Shown here in pieces: positions 39,150 through 50,165 of a stretch of 64,000 nucleotides of DNA. Source of the DNA: Capitella teleta (lineage: Eukaryota; Annelida; Polychaeta; Capitellidae); contig KB310616.1 in assembly GCA_000328365.1 (NCBI GenBank), positions 321,780 through 385,779 of the forward strand, read 5' to 3'. The notes under the pieces were generated by a model. It was not told the origin of the DNA. It saw only the letters and a list, made by a program, of their open reading frames with translations, and did no database searches. Position 1 is the stretch's first letter. Each line of letters opens with the position of its first letter. The translations under genes and the position numbers were made by a program.

Positions 39150-40330
39150 TGTCCTGGAAGTGCGTGCACTTATTCAGAGGGGCAATGCTTGGGCTGAAAC
39201 CTCCGCTTCAGGGTCATCAAGTCACACTGAAATAAAGTAGCGATACCTCATATGAATTTATTTAGATCATGACTGACAACATGTATTTTTTAATGGAATT
39301 AGAATTAATGTAACATTTCTCTTTTTAATTTTCAAAATTAATTAATTAAAAATAAATGACATCAATAATTAAATGATTTATAACTATTTCAAATCAAACA
39401 TTTTCTTTCCAGAGCAAACAGTTACTACGGGTCTGATTATTACTTACTTGGTACTTGTGTAGAATGTTTGTCTCAGCATCAAGCCAGGGATGTCAGGTGT
39501 CTGCATACATTGGCAGCGCATTCCATGTCTCAATTACTCGACTGAATTGAAGTGTCTCCCGGTGTCACATCTGGCATGCGGTTTGTGAAATTGATTGAAG
39601 AAGTTAAATCATTATATTCAAATTGTAAAATAATTACTCTGTGGTTGATGTTATAACTTCAAGCCTGCAACAAGTTTTATTTTAGGATCGTATGTATTTC
39701 GTTATGCTCAAAGTTGTGTCAATTTATCATCTTATAAACTGATATTAATATTATTAATAATATATGATATTAATATGATTAATAATATTAATATATATTA
39801 TATACTGTTTAGAGGGCTGCATAGGCGTTTCATGGAACCAGAGCATACTGGTAAGACATACTGTGAAACCCCTTCAATTGCTGCACTACACCATTCAGCG
39901 ATTGCCATCTGACTAATAGCCACCAACCGGTTGCGTGGAAAAGTTAACTCAACTTAATTATATGCTTACCAGTCCGTCAAATCTTTTTGCATTCCTACAG
40001 AGGGGCATCACTAGGCCTGAAGCCTCTAGGTCATAGTTTTCCTCAGAAAAAAATCACAACTTCCAATCAGAACCTTTCAATGGTATTATGATTTTGCTTC
40101 CTTCTCTATATTAAATAATATTTTATATAATGTAAACTGATGATGCATTATAAATGCTGATTGTTCATATCTATGCATTCGTTATGCATCAGTTACTACG
40201 AGTATGGCCCTTATAGTTACTTGTAACACATGAAGAAAGTAAAACCATGTGTTGCATAATAATTACCATGTGATTGATATTATACTGAAGTCTCAACACT
40301 ATAAAAGCAGCATTTTGCCATTTATTTACT
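39150..40330. repeat. Diverged direct repeat, two units
   Basis: CAGAGGGGCA....GGCTGAAACCTC....AGGGTCAT near 39174-39218 matches CAGAGGGGCA....GGCCTGAAGCCTC..AGGTCAT near 39999-40037. A second pair is CAGTTACTACGGGT near 39418 and CAGTTACTACGAGT near 40189, followed by similar TAATTAC and TTGATNTTATA blocks. Spacing is about 770-830 bp. The units are clearly diverged. Confidence 0.5.
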
Positions 40331-40794
40331 TCAAAATACTTGTCAAACCTCAAATTAAAAAAAACAGTTGTCATTAATAAACTTAACTTCCAATATTGTC
40401 GAAAGTTTGTTGTTTTACTTTTTGATGCTACTGAATGATTCAGGTTTGAACTGGGAATATGAAATTCGCTGGACCATTATATATATACACCGTATATTTC
40501 GATTATCAATTCAATTAAACAGTCTGTGATTGTCACCAAGACTGAGTAACAGTCAGCATGAGACATTTCATTGAAGTTCAACTTCATTCAACAGTGTTCA
40601 AGTACTCGTCAGTCTCTGACCAGCTGACTCAGTGACAGAGTCAGCGCACATGCATGAGATGATGAGTTTAGCTGTTTAAACAGAATGATATCTCCCAAAA
40701 TCCTATCACAAGTGTCGGAGAATGATTTGTGGATACCTTTAAATCAAGCATGGTGCTATTATACTCATAATAACATTTCACAACAACTTTAACA

Positions 40795-41075
40795 AGTCGC
40801 GTAGGCCATTTTCAATTGAAACGGACTGTCGAAAAAGGTGCTTCGTGATTGGTCGAAAATCGACGGGATTCGCTGATAATGGCGTTGACGTCATGATGAC
40901 GTTATGATATTCTCTAAAAATGAACGCGCCATAAACGTATTGAAATCTATCTCGTTGATGACTCTAATACAAAAAATAACTAATCATAATAGTTAATATT
41001 ATATATTTTAAAGGTTTGATAGCTTCATCATAAAGTGCAGGATCATTCAGCTAACAGACTCCACTAAATTAACAC
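40795..41075 (+). repeat. Dispersed repeat X, copy a
   Basis: Matches 42345-42626 in order: CTTCGTGATTGGTCGAAA / CTTTGTGATTTGTCGAAA, TGACGTCA, ATCTATCTCGTT / CGATCTCGTT, TAGCTTCATCAT, and GCTAACAGACTCCACTAA / GCTAAGAAACTCCACTAA. Each copy is followed by one end of the mariner-like MITE family. Confidence 0.7.
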
Positions 41076-41089
41076 AATGCCTTCATCAT

Positions 41090-41445
41090 TTTGTGATACT
41101 TTCAAGAATAGGCTTCATATTGAACGCATCATTTAGGCAACGCTCTCGTTCTATTGTTTTGTTTTAAAGGGCTATAGTTGTGACAGTAGCACTATTGTTT
41201 ATCTCTTAAAATAAAAACGAAGCATAGATTTTGTATTGAATTGCCTTACAAAAGATGACATTCACCAATGGTCACTCAGGGGCTCATCTGATTTTGCTCT
41301 CTTCACAATTACTCACCACTCGCATTTAAATGTTCCTTCCTCATTCAAAATATGCTTCTTACCTGATTTCTTTACATTAATTATTGGGCGCAGAATAACA
41401 CAATATCACAATAATATAATAATAATAAACTTTTGGCCCACTCTG
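41090..41445 (-). mobile_element. Mariner-like MITE, left part (copy 2)
   Basis: Reverse complement matches the left half of the element at 48138-48823: CAGAGTGGGCCAAAAG at the end (41430-41445), then GGAGGAACATTTAAATGCGA-type sequence and a reverse-complemented CAACGCTCTCGT block. Flanked by TA on the right. Confidence 0.75.
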
Positions 41446-42344
41446 TATAACAAGGTCGTCGTCACAATTATTTTTATCACCAACTTCATTATGTGCCATC
41501 ATAAATGAGTAGTTCATATTTGGCCTGTTTTCGCAGACGCAGAGCTGGATTTCGCGAACGCCGAAACTTTATACCGTTTTATTTTGATTTACTCGAATGA
41601 AGCAATACATATATCTGTCAAATTCGGATAAATCGTTATACACGATAATATTTGGTTTCTGATCTCTGTTAATCCTTTAAAATCGATAAATATAAGGCAT
41701 GCACTTGTCAGACGCTCGATTTGGTGACCTTAATTGACCCTTTGAGTAAAGCAGAAATGACAAGATTTTATTTGAAAGAAAAACAAAAATAAACAATACC
41801 CACTTTATGGTAAAATATATATTCTGTCAACATTTTATTTCAGTGAATGACTTAATTATTTTCATCAGTTGTTTTAAACAAGATTTCATTTTGACAATTT
41901 GCTATTCACTTTGTGTGTTATTTGATAGTGTCATTCCATGAGAAGCTGTTAATGATGATTGGACTCTGAATAAAAATAATTACTACGTTCGTTTCTCGGT
42001 TATTTTGTTCTTTAACTGGTATGGGTTTTGCTTTTTATTTGTTGAATATTTATTTGAATGTACAGCGGACAGCAGACGCTGCATGCTGAATAATAGTAAT
42101 GATATATCCATTGACACCGATAATCATAAATCATAATCATAATGATTGATATTCGAGTGTCGTACATGACTGTCACTCATAATTGAGTTGATACATGTAC
42201 CCATATTTGGGGTTTTTCTTAATGATTCAATTGAATTAAAAGCCTGCTCCATCAATCACATATTTCATTTTAAACCAAATAAAATTGAAGGGATGTCTAA
42301 CTTACCATATTCATGCAAATAGACGGCGTAATAACGTGGATGAC

Positions 42345-42626
42345 AGGCGAATGTTGGATATCGAAACATGTTTACAAGCACGTGGCGAATGGGGCTTTGT
42401 GATTTGTCGAAACGCTCAATGACGTCACAATAATCTCGAAATTATACGCTTTGGTTAATATCGCCAGTAAATGATCGATAATTAAATCATTATAATCGAT
42501 CTCGTTTAACACACAATGGAAAAAAATTGGATCATAATACATATTAGTAGTTTTTCTGAAATTTTGGTAGCTTCATCATCTTTTTGCAGGGTTCGCCACA
42601 TTTTCCGAGCTAAGAAACTCCACTAA
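42345..42626 (+). repeat. Dispersed repeat X, copy b
   Basis: Second copy of the repeat at 40795-41075, same orientation, about 1.55 kb downstream, joined at its right to the right half of the mariner-like MITE. Confidence 0.7.
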
Positions 42627-42837
42627 TTGAGATAAATCGACATAAGAGTTGATGAACTTGGAATAAAAATGATAGGAATAGCAGCAAACAAAAGACATAC
42701 CAAGTATTTATTTCTCTTATCTTTGTGTAATTTTACACTGCAATCTGTTTTGTAACTTTTTCTCAGAAATGTGATGACCATTGGAAAGCATTGAGATCTT
42801 TAACATGGAGTAGATAGACTACTTTTGGCCCACTCTG
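42627..42837 (+). mobile_element. Mariner-like MITE, right part (copy 3)
   Basis: Matches the right half of 48138-48823: GAGATAAATCGACATAA, GATAGGAATAGCAGCA, CAATCTGTTTTGTAAC, ATTGAGATCTTTAACATGGA, and the TIR GTAGATAGACTACTTTTGGCC ending in CACTCTG next to TA. Confidence 0.8.
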
Positions 42838-43375
42838 TATTTTAGAAGGAAAAAAAAGTTATTTCACGAGAATTTTTTTTTACGCTAATATCGAAGATGG
42901 CTGAGCAATTCAGGAGCAAGCATAACGTTTAACATCAACCATGAATGAATACTCTTGTTTACCTTTGTTTTTGTCTTTTGTTTGTGTTTGTTATTTTTAA
43001 TTCTTTGATGTTTTCTCATGAAAATAAAACATAGTTTTCGACTGAACTTGAAAATTTTGTTGACATTTAACATACCAAAAACCACAGTGGTAATGAAACA
43101 AAAACAATCTGAGTGAAATTATGTTAAAAGCGATAAAATTATAACTGAAGAATGTAGCTTCACCCTATTGTGAATCGATCTTATATTTTTTTCAATGTTC
43201 CTTATCAAAATCATAACGTTTTTATCACCCCTCGCATTATGATTGCATAAATAATGACTATCTGTGAGCTGTACAACTCTTCTTAGTGCGTAAGAATAGA
43301 CGCTGACAACATAATTGAACATGCAGTTTACCGAAGTAAATGTTTGTTTTCCAAGGTAATTTTCGTGGAATAATC

Positions 43376-43518
43376 GGGTTAAGTCCTTAGAAGTCGATGA
43401 TTATGCTTAATAATGCTTAATAACTGAGCTTGAATTCGTCTCGTCGGTTATTTGACTCCACATCCACTCGAACGTTATCAATCGTAGCATAATCATCGAC
43501 TTCCAAGTGACTTAACCC
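43376..43518. mobile_element. 143-bp MITE with long inverted ends
   Basis: The left end GGGTTAAGTCCTTAGAAGTCG continues to GATGATTATGC. The right end, reverse-complemented, reads GGGTTAAGTCACTTGGAAGTC and continues to GATGATTATGC. The two arms are about 31 bp with few mismatches. A related terminus (GACTTCCAAGTGATTTAACC) stands alone near 38568-38587. Confidence 0.75.
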
Positions 43519-43766
43519 TTAATTAAAATCCTTGATCATACCTAAAGTGTGGTCACTGTATTGATATGCGATGGCACTCTAACTTGAGGTATAGTATCCG
43601 TACACATTATTATTCTATTTCTATTTCACATCTGCATACTTACAATTGACGAGTCGGAAAACTGACGAATAAAGATATTAGCATAGCAATGAAGTATACG
43701 CATGAAAACGGTTTAAATTAAGAAATGCCGAATTACTATTTAGAGGCAGAGATTTAATTTGTCTGA

Positions 43767-44885
43767 TTAGACGGTGACTTCTGAAACATTTGATTCGTGA
43801 GTTTGTGAGTCAAGGGAGTACACTGACTGCTGTTGGCGCCCAGGCAACTTGGTCTCTGAGCAGCCAAACAGACTCAGGACAGCCGAGTGACATCCGCTGT
43901 TCTGCAGGAAATAGATCAAGGGATCGGCTATGGTTCCAAAAATCACAAGACCTCGAGTCATATGCCAGCCAACGACAATGTTGAACGGAGCGGTTTGATT
44001 CTTCGAGACGTAGCTTTGAGCGACGTTGGCCAGAGTGTTGTGTGGAATCCACGTCAAGAATAGAACGCCGACGGCCAAGAAGACGATCTTGACGATCTTC
44101 ATCTCGCTTCGTGTCGACTTGATCTGGCGTCGCACCGATTTGGTCATCGTCTCAGAGGCGCTCATGGTTCCGGCTTTCCTCTTAGCAATAATGACCACGA
44201 TAATGAGGAGGATGTTTAGCAGTGCAACGGATCCAAGCATGGTGTACAAGCCAAGGTTGTAGACATAGGAAACGTACGCGTCTGTCATAACAGTGATGCC
44301 AACGCAAGAAACGCCCGACTGCCACTTGTTCATAAAGAACAGAGAAACATTCTTAGCCAAAATGATGGTCCACGCTATGAGAATTGCGACTCGGCACGAT
44401 TTTTTAGTAACGCGGTGCATGTGCTGCAAAGGTGAGTGGATTGCGAAGAGACGTTCGCAGGTAATCAGGATCAGAGCCATCATCGTCGAGTCGAAACTGA
44501 TTCCAATTCCGACCAATGACGCAATGCATTGAAACTTTCGTCCGATGATGTATCGCTGCCCGGCGTCAGTGTAGAGGAAAGTCAAGAATGGCTGGCTGGC
44601 CAAGCAGGTGGTCAAGTCGCTTATGGTCATGTTGAAGATGAGCTGGTGAACGGGTTTCCCTCGTGACAGCAGAGGGGACTGCACGTAAGCAATCACTGTG
44701 ACCAAGTTCAGCACCATACCAACAAGCATGACGATGTACGCGGTGAGTAGGGCATATTTGTACCAAGCAGCGATGTCCTGGGCAACTGGTGCGTGGATGA
44801 GGCTCGCCTGTGTGGCATTGTACGTGTCCCAAGTTGCATCTGTCGTCGGCATCGCATCGGTCGGACCTGTTGAATAGGACGACAT
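43767..44885 (-). CDS. Rhodopsin-family GPCR, orphan, single exon, 372 aa
   Basis: One intact frame with ATG at 44885. Seven membrane spans; Asn60 in TM1, Asp90 in TM2 (NMTISDL), Cys120 and Cys194 for the extracellular disulphide, ERL (144-146) at the DRY position, Trp172 in TM4, TWIP (278-281) in place of CWxP, and DPLIY (321-325) for NPxxY. A basic third intracellular loop (KSVRRQIKSTRSEMKIVK) is suited to G-protein coupling. N-glycosylation at Asn23. The C-terminus ends Val-Thr-Val, a possible class II PDZ ligand. It differs from the other two GPCRs here, so there is no local tandem duplication. The family resembles amine/peptide rhodopsin-class receptors; the ligand is unknown. The plus-strand frames across it are shadows. 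Confidence 0.93.
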   Translation of the reverse strand: MSSYSTGPTDAMPTTDATWDTYNATQASLIHAPVAQDIAAWYKYALLTAYIVMLVGMVLNLVTVIAYVQSPLLSRGKPVHQLIFNMTISDLTTCLASQPFLTFLYTDAGQRYIIGRKFQCIASLVGIGISFDSTMMALILITCERLFAIHSPLQHMHRVTKKSCRVAILIAWTIILAKNVSLFFMNKWQSGVSCVGITVMTDAYVSYVYNLGLYTMLGSVALLNILLIIVVIIAKRKAGTMSASETMTKSVRRQIKSTRSEMKIVKIVFLAVGVLFLTWIPHNTLANVAQSYVSKNQTAPFNIVVGWHMTRGLVIFGTIADPLIYFLQNSGCHSAVLSLFGCSETKLPGRQQQSVYSLDSQTHESNVSEVTV

Positions 44886-45774
44886 CGCAGTGAAAAGCTA
44901 ACTTAATAATTATTTCAGCTTTTGATTGAATGCATGCAGAAGTTGGGAAACACTGGCAGCGTAGAATCAGGGTCTGTACCATCGCCCACCTACTGCCTCT
45001 TTTGAAGGGCGGTTTCAACGCGGGCGTCCTCCTCGCGAACCAATGAAATCGCACAGTGCTGACGAATGACGAATGGAGAGCTCGGCTTCAGATTATTTCC
45101 ATTCTGAAACAATAGCCTACCATGATAGATTGCCGTTGCCTCAACATCAGCCATTCAAGCAGTGAATGCGAATGACTAACTGAACGAAGTGAGCGGCCAG
45201 CGATGCAGAAAAAGGTGACACCGAATTGCTCTATTCATACTTGACAATGGCGCGTATCTGTTGTTGATGTACTATTTGCGTGGAGCTGCACCGAAAATGC
45301 TAATTCTTAAAATAAGCAATGCGCTCGTACTGCCTACTATTCTTGCATGCTGTTTGTTGCAGCAAATTATTTCACTGTCGTGATATAAATTTTGTGTATA
45401 TGTCAAGATAATTTCGTTCTGAGTTGAATTGTATATGCGTGCAAATGGAATGGGTGGAATTCAACGTATTTCTCAACCTAAGAAATTGAACAGGTGAAAA
45501 ACAACTGAATATGATCAATTCGTTATTAAGGGGAAAAAACCACAGCCAGTGAATTATTATTATATTAGGCTCATTTGGGTAAACCGTAGTGATCACGATG
45601 TACAATTATTTCACAAGATAACCAAATATAAAGGTAACCAAAGTAGAAAGTAGACAGAATGAAAAACTGTCGCTCTCAGATGAGGGCGGATTCAGATGTA
45701 CCTCAACAACTATATTGAGGTAATCGTAGCGACAAGGCTAAATGGCTCAAATGGCCAACAATGGTTGCGCTCCG

Positions 45775-45900
45775 TGAACAGAAACCCGGGACTCTTTTCG
45801 ATAGATCCCAAGGATCACGCAGGCTTCTATAGACAATGAGACACAACGCCCGGCCTTGGTATGCAGTTGGGCAGCACTACACTGTAATCCACAAGCAGTA
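45775..45900 (-). mobile_element. tRNA-derived SINE, copy 3 (body fragment)
   Basis: Plus strand reads GAACAGAAACCCGGGACT, then ATAGATCCCAAGGATC and CAACGCCCGGCCTTGGTATGC followed by AGTTGGGCAGCACT, matching 2495-2625 in the same orientation. Neither the tRNA head nor the far 3' end is present. Confidence 0.8.
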
Positions 45901-46281
45901 TAATAGTCGACATAGAATTGCTCCCAAACGATCCAACCAAGTGCTAGAGTGAAGATGTGGGGGGACACACCAGAACACGCTTGTATTTACACGGGATGAA
46001 GTTTTGTGACCTAAAAGCTTCCAGAGATTGGTGAAGCAGAAGCATTTGTCGGCTTTCTACTAGAAAACAAATCGCGATGCATCGAGTGAGGACCTTCGAC
46101 TGAGAGGCTTAATTCAGTCATAAACATCTGAGGGCGTGAAAGGGAAGCCAAAGGTGACTCCGGGGCACAAAGGCCAATTCGCTTTGTCACACGAAGGGTT
46201 GCATTGTCTTGTACTGCATATTCAGAATCACGATAAAAACACTTCCGTGCACGAGAAATTCCCTACTGATCAATTAGCATA

Positions 46282-47148
46282 CAGTCAGACCCCGTTAATC
46301 CGCCGTCATGTAATCCGCCCTTTTCGTAATCCGCCATAAAATCTCAGGGACGAATCGTTTGCAATGTTAATTGTGTCATGTAATCCGTCCTTTTCGTTAA
46401 TCCGACTCCGACCACGATTCTAGGGAACGAATCTACACTTTACCATGGTAAATATCACATGTAATCCGCCCCCCAAATAGCGTGTGTCGAAAACAAGCAT
46501 CAGCCAAGACACATCAATGGTCGGCGATTTCTTTGAAAGTCGGGTCAGTTTCACAACAACTGGCGCCTCCCCGTTTGTTTAACGCTTTACAAGTTAATTA
46601 AACAAAGCGAATCAATCGTAGGCAAACATTCTTACAGTCTTTCATTTAATTGGTCGCTGGGTTAAGCGATATTCAGGAGCGGAACGAACGAGATGACGAA
46701 GTTGTGAATGGAGATCAATCGAGTGGAGAAGCGAGTGGATCTGAGCCCGCAATAGAAGTCTTGGCGGGGGGGAGCGGGGCAGCACGTGCGCGCATTAATG
46801 CTATAATTCGAGAGAGATTCGAGGAATCGGAGGCAGCGAAGCAAGAAAATAGAGATGAACAACACAGATTGGGCGTGGTGGGACGGCTTATCACGAGCAG
46901 ACAACCACTGATTTTTTCAAAAAATAAAAATCCTTTATTGACCTCATGTGATCGTTTGTGAGATCCTTTTTACTTCCAGCTTCAAACCTAATGGTATATG
47001 CCACTACGTTAATGCATTACATGGGTTTTAGGGGTTTTAGAATGACACACAATTTTCATCAATTTGTGGTCTGAAATGTAATCCGCGTTTTCGTTAATCC
47101 GTCAGTTTCCTTGGGAACGCAGGAGGGCGGATTAACGGGGTCTGACTG
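46282..47148. mobile_element. pogo-like element with intact TIRs, non-autonomous (867 bp)
   Basis: Both ends carry the same 23-bp terminal inverted repeat (starting CAGTCAGACCCCGTTAATCC) flanked by TA, as in pogo/Tigger elements of the Tc1/mariner superfamily. Subterminal TAATCCGCCCTTTTCGT-type units are repeated several times near both ends. An open frame at 46650-46961 encodes an acidic, Glu/Arg-rich segment (DIQERNERDDEVVNGD; INAIIRERFEESEAAKQENR) that might derive from a transposase tail; I cannot confirm it. No DDE core is present. A truncated relative is at 30168-30645. Confidence 0.88.
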
Positions 47149-47360
47149 TATCAAAATTAGTGAAGAAAAGGTTTGTTCATTATGAGGAGGCTACTAGCTG
47201 GAGTTGTACACCCAGAAGTGTTACAAATTAAAATCATGATGTGCTCTCTTATTTAAAGGTAATAATCGTTATTATGTAAATTTTATTTGAATTGCTCTAA
47301 ATTGTGTTGTTGCTAACATAATGATAATGTTTGTTGCAACAAAGTGCAACTACAAATTCG

Positions 47361-47532
47361 CTATCATACCTTTGAGTCTGCCAGCCAATCCGCCTTGTGT
47401 ATTTGAGTGATCAATCCGTAATTAACGCTTATAAATAAACAAATAACATAGATCACGCTCGCCATTCACCTATAAAGTTAAGATCTCAAAATGCAATTTC
47501 ATAACACAATCGATGATTGGACGTTATGATAA
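47361..47532 (+). repeat. Dispersed repeat R1, copy b
   Basis: Second copy of 38790-38968, same orientation, same block order from GTCTGCCAGCCAATCC to TTGGACGTTATGATAA, with scattered substitutions and small indels. Confidence 0.85.
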
Positions 47533-48137
47533 CTAAAAATATCTTCTTCGGCTAATCAATCGTGATTTAATAATTGCTTATTATTTCTGTAGGGAATTTG
47601 GTTTGCTGTTTCAATTTGGATACAGCAGGATTGTGAACAAGTCTACAATACTCTACATGACTACATGTAGTTTTGTCAACACCTCATTCTCCAGCAATAA
47701 TAATAGTCTGAAATTTATTATTCTCTGGTTAAACTGATAAAACATGGGCTTTTATTACAACGTTGGCAGCTAGCTTCGTACGTAATGGTCGCTGAATGCG
47801 TTATGCCGATGTGTGCGTTATGATCACCAAGTGCGTTATACTTGTAGCATCTACTGCCGATTTTCGTGTTTCGTGCTCGTTTGCAGAGCCCCCAAGAGTG
47901 TAACGCGCAATGGCGGAATGCACCGTGCCTGCGAGCAGTCTAGGATAGTAGTGGAAATCATTGTACGACGGTGTTGAATTGAACGAGGGCTACTCTTCTA
48001 TTTCATAACGCAGCAATGCAACGTTATAACCCGCCCATGACTGCAAGGTCAAACATGAGTTCCGAGGTTTTTGTTCCCGATGGGGTAACTCAAAGCATAT
48101 AAATTATAGACATGAAGATCCCCTCATACGCAATATA

Positions 48138-48823
48138 CAGAGTGGGCCAAAATTAGTCTATCTACTTCATGTTGAAAACAAAACTTTTAAATTGGCTAAA
48201 ATTGACGAAATATTTCCAAAAATAAATACTTGGAATGGATTGACTAACTTATTCTGCGCCCATTTATACAAATAAATCAAGTAAAAAGTCAATTTGGATG
48301 AGGGAGGAACATTTAAATGCGATAGTTGAGTGATGGCGAAGAGAGCAAAATCAGATGGGCCCCTGAACGAGCATTCCTAAGTGTCATCTCTTGCATTGCG
48401 CTTCAATACAAACGCTATGTTTTGTCATAGTTTTAGGAGATAAACATTATTGCTACTGTCACAACATTAGCACTCTCAAACAAAACAATATAGTACGAGA
48501 GCGTTGCTTTAATTGTGCGTCCAATGAAGCTTATTCATGGTCTGGGGCCCTGTTTGTCGCCAAAAGTGGAAATAGCTCAGAATGATGAGTGCATTCTATT
48601 AATTGAGATAAATCGGCATAAATGTTGATGAAATTGGAATAGAACTGATAGGAATAGCAGCATGACATATTAGACTAACCATTCCAAGTATTTACTTTTC
48701 TTATTTTAGTTTGATCCTTACACTGCGATCTGTTTTGTAACACTTTTTCAGAAATGCGTCGCACCATTGGAAAACATTGAGATCTTTAACATGGAGTAGA
48801 TAGACTACTTTTGGCCCACTCTG
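48138..48823. mobile_element. Mariner-like MITE, complete copy (686 bp)
   Basis: The left end CAGAGTGGGCCAAAATTAGT and the right end, reverse-complemented CAGAGTGGGCCAAAAGTAGT, continue through CTATCTACT(T/C)CATGTT, a TIR of about 36 bp with three mismatches, flanked by TA on both sides. No transposase is encoded. Halves of related copies lie at 41090-41445 and 42627-42837. Confidence 0.88.
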
Positions 48824-49919
48824 TATAGCAGCTGGTATTGCATGTGAGTCATTTTCATTTCCATATGTTACGTTGCAACTGGTTTAAGTAATTAATACAG
48901 AATCAGGATATTATGTTTCATTAACAAGCTGTCTGTCGCCCCTTGGGGATGCGATTACTAACCAGAGGACACATTGTGAAGTCGGAGGAAGAGACCTTCT
49001 TCCTGGGACTGTAAGCATCCTGGGTTGTGTATGACCACTACAGATAGATAGTAAACATGCAATAAATTATCAGGATATTTAACGATATGAAATTGGATGT
49101 AAATGGCCGTTATCCGGTGTTGTGCAACTGGTGTAAAACATAGCCATGTAATTTAATCTACAATTATTCAACATTATCTCCACATTATATTCTGATGGTG
49201 TATCATTATGTCCACTTATTTACAAACATGTACATACATACGCTTTGCGAAATATTTTCGCGGGTTTTAACTTCCGCGCTTGGCCGAAATAAACAGGCAT
49301 ACAATTCCCATCGAAATTATCGCTTTTAAATGATTGAATCTGCATTTGTAATATAATTATTAGTGTCGCCAATACCATTTGACATAGCGAATTGAAAAAT
49401 AAACCAATAAAACAGCTAGGATATGTTACGTGTATTTAATTTCACAACAATTTTTCCAACCTTTACTCATTAATTTGATATGATCCGAAGATTTCTGTGC
49501 TTGGTTTCATTTTATTGCAATGCTTTCTTCTCTGTTGGTTTGAGATAAATGTTTCACAAAAACTATATCAAACAATTTATTGTGACTTTATCTCCCGCCT
49601 AACGATGGCTCAAGTAGACCTACCTGTAGTCAGATTTCACTATCTAACCTCTGTTTGGTCTCACTCGCGTTTAATTATATCATCGCCATACTTGCACAGG
49701 AGCAGAGGGTCGGAACGAGACATGTTCATCTTATTCGCAGCTGCATGTGTACAGACAACAATGTCCACCAGAAAATAAGAACAAGAAAAAGCAGACAGTA
49801 CTAACTACAAGTGCGATACAGTGATTTAATAAGTGGTTCGTTATTAGTGAACATACTTGAAATACGTAACATTTGTTCCAGAAGAATCTAGTATTGAATG
49901 CCGATCGACGTAGATTATA

Positions 49920-50165
49920 CAGGGTGATTCAAAAGTATATTTATACTGAACGGCAAAAGAAAAACAACGCAACAAAAATCACCATAACATCATCAATCGT
50001 AAAAATAATCTGTTGAAATTTTAAGAGTAGTTAGATTGGTTCCAGTGTCGGATTTTTGCGGCTTTGAAATCCACATGCATGTCAATTTCAGTCTTGTGAA
50101 AAGAGCAACAACAAAATCGGGGTTTCACCCAAACAATTGTCGTATCCATTCCATTTTGTGAAGAA
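49920..50165 (+). mobile_element. Tc1-like transposon 5' end
   Basis: Starts CAGGGTGATTCAAAAGTA after a TA, a common Tc1/mariner terminus. The following CTGAACGGCAAAAGAAA, CGCAACAAAAATCACC and GGGTTTCACCCAAA blocks match the 5' flank of the Tc1-like element at 30745. No transposase sequence follows, so it is 3'-truncated. Confidence 0.75.

Larger units (their letters stand above)
37709..43766. other. Intergenic region with layered diverged repeats
   Basis: No host gene recognised. Contains the promoter-like repeat at 38790-38968, a diverged direct repeat (around 39150-39740 and 39985-40330), an AT-palindromic stretch near 39740-39800, the X repeat pair (40795-41075, 42345-42626), mariner-like MITE parts (41090-41445, 42627-42837) and a small MITE (43376-43518). 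Confidence 0.6.

Noticed and set aside
44566-45054. 162-residue minus-strand frame overlapping the 372-aa GPCR
   Set aside because: It is in another frame of a clearly conserved gene and has no motif of its own.
38790-47532. R1 direct repeats as the two LTRs of a retrotransposon
   Set aside because: The 8.4 kb between them holds a host GPCR gene and unrelated MITEs, no gag/pol-like sequence, and the copies are too diverged and lack LTR ends.
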